64,000 nt of DNA, from positions 4,508,329 to 4,572,328 of the forward strand of contig JAMKCF010000012.1 of NCBI GenBank assembly GCA_023634235.1, read 5' to 3'. Made by a program: the position numbers and the translations under genes. The notes under the pieces were generated by a model that searched no databases, was not told the origin of the DNA, and was given only the letters and a program-made list of their open reading frames with translations. Positions 43,031 through 56,370 of the stretch are shown here, one piece after another. Within the stretch, counting starts at the first letter, position 1; every line of letters starts with the position of its first letter. The stretch is from Pisaster brevispinus. Taxonomy: Eukaryota > Echinodermata > Asteroidea > Forcipulatida > Asteriidae.

Positions 43031-46000
43031 GTATCTTTAGGCCTTTGGGTTACAGTGGTACTCACTTTTCAGGGTTTCTTGGTTTTATCTTCATCAAAAA
43101 TTGTTACTAATAAATATGCAAATAATTTCTTTGACGTAACTTATGTGAAGGATTTAGTTCCAAGCACAATATACAAATACTCCCAAGTTAAAGGAAGGTA
43201 TACTTTTGGTAATCACTCAACAAATAAATGTCGACCATAAAACGTACTTGGTAATGCACTTTAGAGCTGTTGATATTAAAACGTTATTATAAATGACCCA
43301 CTTTGAAGAAATGACGTTCTAGAGAAAGAGGTAATTTTTCACCCCAAAAAATGTTTAATCTGAGAAAGGCTTCAGGCATTCTCAGGCATCTGGAAGCAAT
43401 TTTATGCACCAAGGGTGTTTTTTCTTTCATTATTTTCTTGCAACTTCGATGACCAACTGAGCCCAAATTTTCACAGGTTTCCTTTTTTACGCATTATGTT
43501 TGGGATACACCAAGCAATGATACTGGTCTTTGACAATTACCAAAAGTATACACTGTCTTTAACGATAAGACTATGTCCAAAGGATAGCATTGGCTTCAAT
43601 TGGAACTGGTGATCACGGTTTCGACTGCAAATTATACAATCACTGCGCATGTGTTTTTCCAAATCTTGCCTTTCAACCAACAATTTGGCCCATTAAGAGG
43701 CTCAATTCAGTCACAGCCTTATTTGTGACACCAAGACAAGGGTTGCGATTTGGCGGGCTTACGCAAAGGCCGATACCAAAACTAAAGTTATTTGAAGTTC
43801 GCTGAAGTTCGACGCGATGAAAACCAAACAGTAATTATTGTTTGCATGAAATTAATATAATGATACCCTTTGATTGATCCGAATATGTTTATATGCCTAA
43901 AACCAAACAAATAAAAATGTCAGTCCTTATAACGGCACACAGTATTAAATAGGCTATCCAGGGTCAAATTCAGTTTTGTGATGCATTCATTTTCCAATAG
44001 GAAAGTGAGGAAAGTGGAAAATTACAAGTCTCTATCCTCACGTTGAAACGTTGTAAAGAGAAACTGTATTTTATACGCTTCCATTTGAATTTTGTCAACA
44101 TGCTGAAACAGCCAATGTTATGACGATGCATCCAGTTAGTTCATGTATTTTGATGATATTCTATCAAAACGGCATTGAATTTTACCTTTTGGATGACGCC
44201 AAAACCTCCTCTTCGAAATGTACAAACACATTTGTTGTTGATACCCAAGCACGTCATGTTTCAAGTTTTGTTCTGAAATAGAATCGAATATTGACAATTT
44301 GCACCTTTTTTACGTGAGGTTGGAGACTTGCAAATCAAAAAGACTCTATCTTAAAAAAAAGAGAGTAAATATTATTATTTTTAATTTGACATTGGAGACC
44401 CTTTGTAATACCAGCATAGCTGTCACTTTTTTTTCTTGATAGCATTATCAATCGTCGGATTAAATACGGAACAAAGTTCGACGTACGCAGATCTCTACCC
44501 ATCCCCAAAAGCTGTGGACGGGAACGTAGACGATGGCTTCTCTTGCACACGTGAGTATGAGTGAATGAACATTTTTTGGGGGTATTATGTGCAGTTGCAA
44601 TTTTAGCTGCACAGTTCTTTGTGTAAATTGGATAATGCTTTGTTTATGTTTAACCTTCTGTTTTGAAACAGTCCTATACTTTGCCCGAACTTTGGGACGG
44701 GAACATCACAGATTCGAGACAAGGGCTTGCAATGATAGCCGCTTCCAGTGCCTCTTAACTCTTGGAGGGATCCGGACCCAGCCCCGCTCTTGATGACCTA
44801 TTTTTGTGGTTAATTATTTTCTACCTGTTTCCTTTTGTTGTTGTTTTTTGTCAACTTTAAACTTGTACCACTCAATGATGATAACCCGTGACTTCGCTAG
44901 AGACCTAAGTTCATAACTTGCCCTCTTGTACTGTACCTATAATCGCCGCAACCTTCCTGTAACTTTGTAGGGATGTTTGTTTGTTTGTTTGTTTGCTTTG
45001 GGGTGTTGGGGTGCTTGTTTGTTTGTTTGTTTGTTTGCTTTGGGGTGTTGGGGTGCTTGTTTGTTTGTTTGTTTGTCTTTTTGTTTGTTTGTTTTTTGTT
45101 CGCTGGGGGTATTTATGTGTCTGTTTGTTCGTTGTTGTTTAGGGGGTTTGACCCTTCCCTCATAGAACAGCTTGATTCGCGCGTGTTTCGGTCAACTGAA
45201 TATGCGTTGTTCCACAAGCATAGAACTACTTGTGAAAACACCGTTGATGTTTCTTTCTATCTTCCATAAGGATAAGTGTGTTTTGCTTGTTTTTAAAACA
45301 GAGGCGGATGATCGTCCGTTCTGGACAGTTCAACTCAACGAGGAACACTGTATCGGAAAGGTCACCCTTTTCAATCGTAAAGATTGCTGCAGTAAGTATT
45401 GCATTTAAAATTTCAAATTGCAATGTCCTTACCGCTTCTGGCAATATTTAAAAACTGTAACTTTAATCTTCAAGATGATTATGGTTTGTAATCTAGTTTC
45501 AACTCACAGGAATTGGATTTTGGACGAATGTGTATTGGACTCGGTAGTTAAGGAACGTTTGTTGTCCAAATGAAAACTATGTATATTTTACATCTACTCT
45601 TTACGTACATTATCGATGTTACTGCTACCAGAGGCCATATAAACCCCCTCTTTCTCAGAACCCTCTCCCCTCTCTCGCCCCTAAAAAAGAAAAAGAAAAG
45701 AAAACCATTCCATAATATTGATAGTTTGTTTTTTGTTTGAATACCTTCTGGAAAATAAATACATACGGTCCAGTACATCAAGTATTAGCATTAACAGTAT
45801 ATATAATATAGACATAATGACTTGCGCTCCTTGCAAATGGTTTCTCTTAGTAAAATATAAAGTTCCTCAAAAAAAAATGTGTCTTGGCCACTTACTCAAT
45901 GACTATATGTCTAACTGCGCCAGTGGTCCTATGCCACTGAGCCACACAAACATTGCTAACAACATCAGGTCATTCCTGATCACGATCTCATGGAGCAGCT

Positions 46001-46549
46001 AGACCTGAAATTCCTTTTAAAAATTATTTTTAAAACCCTTTCCAAATGTTAATTTTCTGTCCTAAATCTAAAAACGACTTTTACCCAAACCACTGCACGT
46101 TTTTTACCCAAACTTCTGCACTGAGTACGCATGTGCCCGAAGCTCAAAATTGCTTTGAGGCAAATGTTTTCAAATATACACCGGGACAATGTGTGAAGAA
46201 AAGGGTAATTAGTACCCCATTATCTTCCCATATTGTTCCCTATAGCTGCTATAGCAAGGGCAAAGGATGAACATATATGATTATGGCCGCTCTATAATGT
46301 GTCCCATGACACCCAGCACACTGTCTATGCACACTCTCCAAGGCACAATCTCCATGCATGTGGTATATAAGCTCGTAGCAAACCTGCCCAGGTGAAATAA
46401 AGGGTGTACAAACTTTCCCCAACCTAGTAAAAACATTATATTATTCAACTAATGACCATGAAGGACCATCTCGCTGGAGGTGACGTGTGACCATGTGTAA
46501 AGGTAAACAAATCATGACTGTTCATATTTATGTGGAGGTGTATTCACAC

Positions 46550-46935
46550 AGAAATATCCCAGAGGCAGATTATCCCCTGTACCGAAACACCCTGTTCTTA
46601 GACTGGTCCCCTGTCTTTATCCGCACAAACAAAGACGCAGGTACTGGTCTTACAGGCCCTTTGATGTAATTTGTTACAATGATTTCATTAGATAAACTTG
46701 CTGTGAGGTAAGCTTTCCATATCTGTGTTACGATTGGTCGAGGTTACGAGGTGATATAGTTTATCAGCTTGCACTTTCTGTCGTCTGCATGCAGCGTGTG
46801 CATTTATGTTGTGTACATCATGTAGTGTTGTTGTATTCATTGCGTAATGAGAACATGTACGTGTGAATTGACTGCGAGTCTCCGTGTGAAAATATGAATG
46901 CTAGGTCAAAGGTACATCTGGCAACATCTGATTAA
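46550..46935 (+). repeat. Dispersed repeat family, + orientation (A2 intron 4)
   Basis: Nearly identical counterpart of 6530-6905. Confidence 0.55.
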
Positions 46936-48664
46936 GTAGTGACATGGCCATTGCACACTGAGTGGCCAAAACGACTGAAACCTACGACACACACTTTTGT
47001 TTTTAATAGGTGGTCGTTTTAAAGGATGCTGTGGTTCGAGCCGGGCTCAGTCAATTCTACACTTTGAATGGACGGTGCGGGGTACCAGTGACACGTTACC
47101 ATGCAAAGAAACTTGGCGGTATTATTGATGTTTACTGTGACCCCCCATTGTTGGCGACTGAAGTCAATGTTGTTCTACCGAACAAGCAAAGGCTGCAGCT
47201 GCAGGAAGTGATGATTGAAGAGTATCCCATTCAACGGTGCCATCAACCAGAAAGTATGTCAGAAAGTACCACTAGCTCAGACGGATTTTTCACTAAATTG
47301 TAAAATAGTTTAAGTTGCATCCCCTTCAGAAGATCCCTACCTGCCGCTTCCAAGATTGTAACGTAAACTGTGTGCAATTCCTGACCTTACGGCAGGATAT
47401 GGTTGTATGACCTCTTACTGTTGCCCTGAACAAAGATACTGACATTGAGCCATTTTTTGAATCTTGCGGACACAACTCATAGCACTTAAGCTTTTACCCA
47501 GTCAGTTGCCCTTGTGGTTTATCACTTGACTATTAGATTTGGGTGAATCTGTCTGAATACACCCAAACAAAACACTTCACCGAATCTCAAAAATGCTAAT
47601 TGATAGAACACTGGTACGTAAACCTGGAGGTCGCAGGTTCAAATCCTGCTCTTGGCATGTTTTCTTTGCTCACCCCAACATTTGTAGTAAAATAGTTGTA
47701 AGTTAGCGATGTTATTGTTGTACTACACCACTAAACGTACCGCTACATGTAATAGAATAGGTTTCAATTCGCCTGGGCCTTAAACATTTTCAAAATGGTT
47801 GAGCTGAATTTGTAATTAGACGTAACGTGTAAAGCAAATAAACAGAGGCATCTTTGAGCTGTCGCCAACAAAACACTTTGTCACTGTTCAATTACGTTCA
47901 AGCCAATTTTGTCAGGAACGCGAAGAAGTGTTCCAATTGTAATAGATAATGTAACCTTCAAGACTACAAAGGAGGCGTTAGCATTGACCATCAGATTGTT
48001 AAAGTTAGGTAGTAGCAATAATAATAATAACAACGTAATTAATAACAATTACAATAATAACAATTACAATCAGTTTCACCTGTTGATCATCAGATTATGA
48101 AGAGCGGAATAATTACTATTACGTAACAAAAATAAAATTGTCAATCAATGGGAATTTATGAGAACAAAGAGAAAACCAGATGGTACCCGTTCTGGCACGA
48201 ATAAGACATATTCGAATGACGAAGTGTGTGTACAGTCGTCGATAATAGTTTGAGATGTTTTAATGAGAAATAATAAGCTGCAAATTTATCTCTAAACCAG
48301 GGAGACTCTCTATTCTGAATGACCCGACTGAACAAAGCTCTGGATACAATGATCGCAAGTTCCCACCGGAAAAGGCTGCCGATGGTTTCATTGGCAAGGT
48401 TAAAGGTATAGGTTTCAGCCACACCGGTAAGTGAATCCGCTGGACGTTGAAGAAACCTTCTAGCATGCCGTATTAATCCCACTGTAACTTGGAATCAGTA
48501 CTAGTACATCAGGAGGAGTGCGGTTGGATACTATCCCTAATCGACCCCCTTGTCACTATAATCCATACACCCATATGCGGTTAGCTATATTTATCCTTTT
48601 GCTCGGTCGCACTGCCTCACCCACTGCCTCATCCATAGGCGCTGGTATGGTCTTGGATGAAATC

Positions 48665-48965
48665 ATGTGACGTAAGCTTTCCATGTCTGCGTTATGATTG
48701 GTCGAGTTTACGAGATGATTTAGTTTGTCAGCTTGTTTTTGCACTTTTGATCGTCAGCTGCATGCAGCGTGTGGTTAATGTTGTGTACATCATGAAGTGT
48801 TGTTTTATTTACTATGTAATGTGAACATGTACGTGTGAATTGATTGCGTGTCTCCGTGTGAAATGAATGCTAGGTCAAAGGTACATCTGGCAACCTCCGG
48901 TCTGGTTGGTATCTGGCGTTATTCACGAGCCTCAAGTGTGACGTCAGATGTTCGGGCTACCGTTC
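48665..48965 (+). repeat. Dispersed repeat family, + orientation (A2 intron 6)
   Basis: Nearly identical counterpart of 8435-8730. Confidence 0.5.
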
Positions 48966-49758
48966 AGACAGTCTCGAGTGAGCTTGCGCTGTACAATGAA
49001 GATGGCGCTGGCTCCTGTTAATGTATACTGAAGCCGAGAGTATCCGAAACGTGCCGAGCGTACTCGAAAATGTCCGAACCGCTGTAGGTGTTAATATTTG
49101 GTGATTTCTCCCATGAATCAGGGGAAGTAGAGGTAGACCTGGGATAAGTCACGTCAAAAAAGATGAAGAAAGGGCAATGACGTTCAAATGTTTGTGGGTT
49201 AGTTTTCATTAAATGATTTTCCTAATGTTCTATTCAAAATATGAATAATCATTTCGCAGGTTTGGAGACTGATCCGTGGTGGAGAGTAAATCTTCAAGAA
49301 ACGCATTGCATCAGTAAAGTGGTTTTGTACAACCGTGCTGATTGCTGCAGTAAGTATATATGATTTCCTGGCAAAAAACAACCTATTTCACTTTCATGCT
49401 TTTTTTCCCCTCTTCAGTTGAATCTGTCATTTAACTTCACTTTGAGGCATGCACATTTCATAGCATTATATTCAATAGGAGGCTTTGGAACACTAGGTGG
49501 CAGCAGACTTACAAGGTAAATTTCCAACGTTTTCTGTAACTCTGAGCATGCTCACATTACCAAGAACAATGGATTAACCTGATAAGTCTGCTGCCACCTA
49601 TCGTCCAAAAAGTCCCCCATTGAACCTACGACACATGGACTGGCAGTGAGGTCTTTAGAGCACGCCTATGCCCCCTAGTTTCTGTGAGTGACATATATAA
49701 TGAAACAAGAAAATTAACTTCTCATGGTTTTATTACTAAACTGTTTTATTTCAACAAT

Positions 49759-49900
49759 AGACTGTGCAAGTCTCGCGCGTATTCGAATATTTGAGATCCG
49801 TTAAAGCGCGTGAGTTTGTTTCTTTCACGCGTTAAAGCAATGTACGTGGGACCACAGTGGTCCCAAAAACATTCGAATACGCGCGAGACTTGCATGGTCT
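49759..49900. mobile_element. 142-bp MITE in A2 intron 7
   Basis: The ends AGACTGTGCAAGTCTCGCGC and the reverse complement of AGACCATGCAAGTCTCGCGC form a TIR of about 30 bp. It is flanked by AT (49757-49758 and 49901-49902). A1 has the empty site (CAACAATTAACCC near 9511). An inner 17-nt palindrome, GGGACCACAGTGGTCCC, lies at 49848-49864. It inserted after A1 and A2 separated. Confidence 0.75.
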
Positions 49901-52900
49901 ATTAACCCATAAGCAATTAAATGATAAGTAATTCAACAATAAAAGGAAAGTTTTTAGTTTCCCCGGATTCAGTTTATTATGTTGCTGTTCGCATCATTAG
50001 AGGGCGCTTTATTAATTAAAAAAAAGTGAATTGCCCGGTTCGGGAACTATTTCCCGCAAAGTATGTGCGCGCGATGTCTTGGTTCGCGTCTAGTTCACGG
50101 TGGTGCAAATCTCATGTACTAGCCTAAAAAAGATAACCCCAGGTGATCGTTTTTCAGCCAATCAGAATACAGAACTAGCAAGAGGTGTGGTATAAATGGC
50201 GCTTTTTTTTAGCCATGCGAAACCGGTGTGGCAGGAGATTCTGTCCCCCCGGAGATTCTGTCCCCCCATACGATGAACTGTGTACAAACTTCTTCTGATA
50301 GTGCTCTCTTTTGAATCAACTTCCTTCATCCCATGTTAATTTTTCATTATGGAGACAGAATCTCCGGGGGACAGATTTCCCTATGACACTGGCATTTTGC
50401 AGAGTAACGTTTGGTGCAACTGGATTCATCCGCGAAAATCTGCTGCGAATTTGAATGCTGTTCGAGTGCATCTTTAAATTGAATGGTTACCTTTTTTAAT
50501 CCCATGACGCAAATTAAAAAGTGCTGTGAAGTGAAATTTGATGGCTGCTTAAGGAGCTTATAAGTAGAATAACGAAACGTTTAAATTGGCAGTAAAATCG
50601 CTGGGAAAACCTATATCAATGAGTGATGTTAAAGATAGAGCAGACTGAGAAGAAAACAGTTTCAGTAAGGTCTTCCATTCAATTGATAGAGAAATAAATC
50701 TTGATTGAAATCATTCGGTATTAAAACTTTGTGAGCCGCCCAATAAAAAGGAGGTTTTTGTATATTTTCAACTTGCAGGCAGAGGAATTACTCAAAGTGA
50801 CTGACATTAAAGCCTAATGGTGAATGGAACATAAACGAACTGTGTGAATTAAGATTTTGATATTGTATTTCACATTTACTCATTAGGCGACCGTTTATCG
50901 AATGCCATCGTGAGAGCAGGAACAAGTCCAGACATACATGCTAACGCTCAGTGTGGATCATCGATATCACGTGCCCAAGCCAAGATTCCTGGTGGAATTC
51001 TGGCCGTCTACTGTGGACCACCGTTGAGGGCGCGTTACGTCAGTGTTGACATACCAGGCAGAAAAAAATATTTGCAACTACGTGAAGTAGAGATCTACGA
51101 ACTTCACGTCGACCCGTGTGAAAGTGATGAACGTTAGTATAATCACCAGCCTGTAGTAGATTTTCATTGGACTTAGGAAAGTACTGATTAAACAGTGCAT
51201 ACCACACAAAGGGTGAAACTCAATGAAGAATAGTCAACATTCATAACTACTTGAAATTCTGAGACTCGGTGGAAATTGAAAGAAAGGTAATTCTGATGTT
51301 AAAGTCATAATACGCTACGTTAACCTAAGCTTGAAAGAATTACTTTTCGATTTCTGAACAGGGGATCTGTCTATAATCGGTAAACCGACGGAGCAAAGTT
51401 CCAACCTCAAGGCCAGGTACACGCCAGATAAAGCTGCAGATGGAAACCTGGACACGCAGCTGGCACCAAATTTTCTCTGTTCAAGTACAAGTAAGTTGAC
51501 AAATCAAGTCAACTTTGCATGAATACATGTAAATGTTAATGAATTTTTGTGCAAAAGAACGAAAAACAGAGTTTAGGATAGAGTACATTGATGATTTGTT
51601 TGCTCGGGTTCTTTAATTAAAAAACTTTTTTTTTTATTGGTTTTTGTTGTTGTTAATAAACAGAGCAAGAAGTTAATCCGTGGTGGCTGGTGGACCTTGA
51701 AGATGAACACTGCATCAGCAGAGTGGTCGTTCTCAACCGCGGGTATTGTTGTGGTAAGTATTCAACACATTTAACTGCTGTATTGAAGTAAGGGATTGAT
51801 TCCTGTATGTTTCATATGTTTCAACCATTTCTCTGATATGTATTCTTCAATATCACCAGGTGACCGTTTGACGAATGCTGTTGTTCGCGCGGGTACCAGT
51901 ACCAACATTCATGCCAATGCCCAGTGTGGTGATGTAGTCAGCCGTAGTATGACAGCACCGACTGGAACCACAATTGAATTTGTATGTGACCCACCGGTGG
52001 TGGCGCGTTTCATTAGTGTCGACATACCCTCTGACAAACCTTCGTATCTGCAGTTGTGTGAAGTGACGGTGAAGGAGCTCGTCACAGAGGATGCGTGTCG
52101 TGAACCAGAACCGATAGTCAAACAGGAACCAGAACCCCCGAAACCTGTCGAGAAACTTATCCCAAAGAAGGTTGGTGGTGGTGGGACAAAGCCTCGAAAG
52201 GAAGTCCCTCATGGATTTGGTCCTTAGGCTTGTATTTAGCGGCCGTGAACATGATCTCAAACTACATGTATACCTGATAGAAGAAACATTATTTATAGCG
52301 TGTCAATGGTGTAATGTTTTAGCCCCTATAAACAGGGTTTTAATTTGAGGTTCTGAGGTTTTATGTTGTTCTTTCACTATCGCCTAGTAGTAGCTCAATA
52401 CAACGCAGGGGGTGTCTTTGTAGCAGTATACGTGTGTTATCCGATGTACATACAGTTACATGCAGTATACGGGTAGCCATTTGTAGTATTCAATAGTCTT
52501 ATAAAGTTATCACAATATTCTTTAAAGTTCATCTGAAGCCTGTCTTGGAATAAACTACACCATCCAACTAGTTACTTAAGACATTACAAGTTCTACTGCA
52601 GTCTCCCAGTGACCTGAACTGAAACACAACTCATGCAGTAGCTTTATTATAACAGTGTGCTCAAATATTATTCAGTGTACCCGTGACGTTATAGTTTCAC
52701 AGTATAGTACAGCAGCAGATAGCGGTTGGGATTGAGCCTTTGATGATACAATCGTGGAATTTGGCGCATAGTCAAAATATGTCATGAGGAAGCTGTTCTG
52801 CTATAGGGCCATCGCTGATTTTTCCTTTGAAAAAAATATAGATAAAATAACAAGCAATTTAAAAATGTTCAAAATGGCTACCATTGCTTCTTGATTGTTA

Positions 52901-53169
52901 CCTATAGTTTTTCAAAGGCCGAATCTGCGATGTTTATAGCCAAGTGTCTTTCTGTAGACGTACCTTGACTGTCTGCTAAGCTCCATGCTTGCATCATCAA
53001 AAGTTCACTTCCCCAATATTTCCCCTATGTGCCACACTAGACCGTTGAAGACCGAGTATCCCTTTCGTTTGTTTAGCTCTTAGTATACCGGTAGCTAGTA
53101 GTAAGCTACATTTTTAGCCAATGGCTTCACATTGAAGTTGATTGCTGATGAAATTCAATGGTAACCCAG

Positions 53170-53925
53170 TATCCCATTAAAGTTTGTTTGTATGCTTTAT
53201 ACGGTATTGCTGCCAGTAGTCCTATACAATACTGTCTCAGTATTCTAATAGATGCTGCATTGTTGTCTCTCAGTAGATGCAGTACATGCCTGTGTAGAAT
53301 ACATGCCAGTTAAGTTCTCAAGTATACATTTATTATTTAAGTCCAAAACAGCATCCGGTAACTTCCTATCATTTATAGATAGGCGTGGTCCAGTAGCCAG
53401 TTGTATAACATTATTATTAAAAGTTGATTGTAGCGAAATGTTGTGTCACAGTAACGATATGTGGTATTGTAGTAGCCTTATTATATTTATATGGATTCCA
53501 TAACTTAATAGGGTATCACAGGAGCACAATACAGTATCACATAGGCCAATGTTTTATGCAGGAGCCTCATGTGATACATACCAGTATAGGCTAATGTGGT
53601 ATTGCAGTAGCATAATGTATTATCCAATGTAGCCTTATATATAGTCTGGCAATAGCTAATGTTGTATCGGAGGCTATAGCCTCATATATGATATCCCATA
53701 GCCTAATGTTGTGGCGCAGTATCCTCATGTGGTGTCGCAGTATTCTGAAATGTATGACATTAAACATTGATTTATCGCAGTAGCCTCATAAGATTTCATA
53801 ACAAAGCCTCATGTGTTATTGCTGTATCTTAATCTGGTATTAAAGAAGTCTATGGTCTAGCAGTAGCCAATGTTGCATCGCAGGCTACAGTCTTATCCTA
53901 GTAGCCTATTAATTTATTGTGATAG
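53170..53925. repeat. 21-bp minisatellite, left part (A2-B2 interval)
   Basis: Nearly identical counterpart of 12640-13396. Confidence 0.7.
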
Positions 53926-54245
53926 TGTTGTGGTGCATATTGTGAAGCGTTTTAAATTCCTTAAATTCTTACTGCGCCTCATCAGGTTTGCTAGTCTGAC
54001 AATTTGAACGACTCTTACGTAATAAGCAATGACTGTTCTCAACTTAAAAGAGATCAGCTTGCCATTATTCGGGGCAGTCGGGTCTTGGGCGTGGTGCTGT
54101 CAACATCTATCGGCACCAGCGGTTTAATTTATTTCCGTAGCAATGTAGCTGTGTTATTTTATAATAAAGTATTCTAGACCATGAAATTATGGTGTCGCTC
54201 TTCAGTTTTTTTATGTCTGTTTAACCTCTCTAAAAATACTCAACA
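53926..54245 (+). mobile_element. 5' LTR of truncated LTR retrotransposon (copy 2)
   Basis: 320 bp with TG...CA ends, the same as 13397-13716. The shared boundaries show one insertion that was later duplicated with the locus. Confidence 0.6.
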
Positions 54246-54572
54246 TAATATATGGTGGAAGATCCGCGGTTCCAGTTGTTGCTGCCTCCAGACCTAGGAC
54301 GTGTTTTGGTGGAATGTCCTGGGGTATCCGGATTCCTCTAGGCACACTGGGTTCTGGAAGTGACAACACTGGTCGGCAAATATGTTGACGGGCCACGCCT
54401 TTCATCCGGCTGCCCTTGCCTTATGTAGGTAAGTAATGTGAATAATTATAATGGTGACGTCTATAACATTATGCACTAATTTTTTGGTGACCGAAACAGC
54501 AACATGCACGGATTTTTCTAATGATTATGTGAATTTATTGTATATTTATAGTGTTTGATTTGAAGACTTAAT

Positions 54573-55434
54573 GTGAAGAAAGGTATGACCGAGCAATCAG
54601 AAACTAAAATGGCGTTCAAATATGATTTGTCTTCGGTGAAAATCAAATATACAGGTTCTCCTCTTGAAGATTTAGATACATTCGTTGAAAAGTTTAAAGA
54701 AATTGCTGTTTTACGCGATTATACTGATGCAAAAAAGGTACTAGCCTTCCAAACACTAATCGATGGTAATGCAAGAATACTGTTGGAGTCTATCCCTGCT
54801 GATCAAAAGGATACTGTTGCTAAAATACATGACCTCCTCAAAAAACAATTTGAAGGTAATTCATGGCGATGGAATGTGGAAACAAAATTGCTTTCCCGCA
54901 AGCAACTTCCAACCGAAACATTGGATGATTATGCCTGTGACATTATGCATTTTGTGTAAACAAGTCAAAAAGACAGAGGCTGAACAACTTTCTATTTTTG
55001 TCAGAGGTTTAATACCATCGATAAGAGCTTTCGTGTTTTCAAAAGAACCTGAAGATTTTCACGAAGCACTAAATGCAGCAAGATTGGCTGTAAGTGTCTA
55101 TTTGACAGCTAATGAGTCGGACGCAATGGTACATGCTTTAGGTACAAGTCGCAGTCTTGAATCTAAATTAGACTCATTGGTTAGCACGGTAAAAAATTTG
55201 GCTCGTAAAGTGGAGTCTCTTGAAAACAAAACAAATTCTCCGAATTTTACTGCTGGGCCTATCAATTATGTTGACAGTCCAAGAAAGTCTGGTCAACAAA
55301 AGCAGGTATACCACTCAGATTTTGGTTATGCAAATCCGAACAGGGCATTACCTTGTTATCGTTGTGGTCGACTGGGCCACAAATGGAGACAGTGCTATGC
55401 TAAATATGATGTAAATCGGAAGCCTTTAAACTAA
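54573..55434 (+). pseudogene. Retrotransposon gag (Ty3/gypsy-like), broken, copy 2
   Basis: It has the same gag and CCHC content as copy 1 but a different break: one extra T near 54950-54954 shifts the frame and ends the first part at 54959. The rest continues in another frame to 55434. The stop found in copy 1 is absent here. Confidence 0.8.
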
Positions 55435-55463
55435 TTCCCCCATCTTTTTACAAGAGGAAAGTT

Positions 55464-55891
55464 TTGGTTCAAAATCAAAAAGGTGGGATTAGTGACAACA
55501 AATCTGAACCAATTGACAAGTATTTACCGTTTGAAAATATGCCTTCACCGAATGCTAGTCTTTCAAAAAAATCTAGTCGGCAGTTTCACACAACTTTAAA
55601 TAGTTCTAACAGTATAACTGCTATGATTCATAACAAAACAGTGCTATGTTTAATTGATATATATACTGGTGCAAATATAAATGTTATCGATCATGACTGG
55701 TTTCAAACGAATTTACAGTCTTTAACGAAAAGTATGGAGAGCTCTAGAATTTCTGAAATTACGGTTGCGAATGGTGACAATTTAAAGATCACTGGATCAG
55801 TAACCGTACCAGTAATCATAGAGGGTGTATCCTTGATGGTTTCGTTCGTTGTTACCAGAAATCTTTGCACTGCTGTTATATTAAGTTCACA
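55464..55891 (+). pseudogene. Retrotransposon protease fragment, copy 2
   Basis: A 6-nt insertion near 55658-55664 separates the catalytic Asp from Thr-Gly (LIDIYTGAN instead of LIDTGAN), so the active site is destroyed although the frame is open. It ends at the same junction as copy 1. Confidence 0.75.
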
Positions 55892-56370
55892 TAGCCTATA
55901 ATATGGGGTGACTGTAGCCAATGTTATATCGCAGGCTATAGGTTTTACGGTAGGCCCTATCCAAGTAGCCTAATGTGGTACCACGGTAGCATTGAATGGA
56001 CAGCTGCCATTGTGTATTGCAGTAGTCTCATATAATATTCCTGTTAGCCTATAGCCTAATAATTGCAGTTGCCTAATATGGTATCTCACGAGCCTAATAT
56101 AGTTTGCCGATTTTGTATCGCAGTATGCTCATTTATTATGGAATCGAAGTATAGCCTAATGTGGTATTACAGTAGCCTAAAGTGGTACCACATAAGGTTA
56201 AAGTGTAAACACACGCATGACCTAATTCGAGATCACAATAGAATATTAAATGTGTTGCCCAAGCAGCCTAATGTTGTATCGCAGAAAAGTGGTATCAAAG
56301 TGGCCGACTGTGGTATCAAAGTAGCCTAGTGTGGTATCACATTAGGCTACCACATTGTGTTATCTCATAC
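55892..56370. repeat. 21-bp minisatellite, right part (A2-B2 interval)
   Basis: Counterpart of 15361-15830. Confidence 0.7.

Larger units (their letters stand above)
41962..52227 (+). pseudogene. Three-domain F-type lectin gene A2, disrupted
   Basis: Exons by homology: 41962-42018, 42782-42842, 44443-44550, 45302-45391, 47010-47253, 48301-48426, 49260-49349, 50887-51132, 51362-51490, 51664-51753, 51860-52227. Exon 2 has TAG in frame at 42830-42832, where A1 and B1 have TAT. Exon 5 is 244 nt instead of 243 because of one extra T near 47017-47020, which shifts the frame. Skipping exon 2 (61 nt) would also break the frame. Exons 6-11 are open and nearly identical to A1, including Ser for His in domain 3 and R-G-Y. 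Splice sites are kept (the exon 5 acceptor is TAG). The usual upstream promoter region is absent. Sequencing error could explain one lesion but hardly all. Confidence 0.8.

Noticed and set aside
47909..48100. 63-aa frame in A2 intron 5
   Set aside because: It sits in an A2-specific segment and ends in an AAT-type microsatellite giving Asn runs. No domain is recognised.
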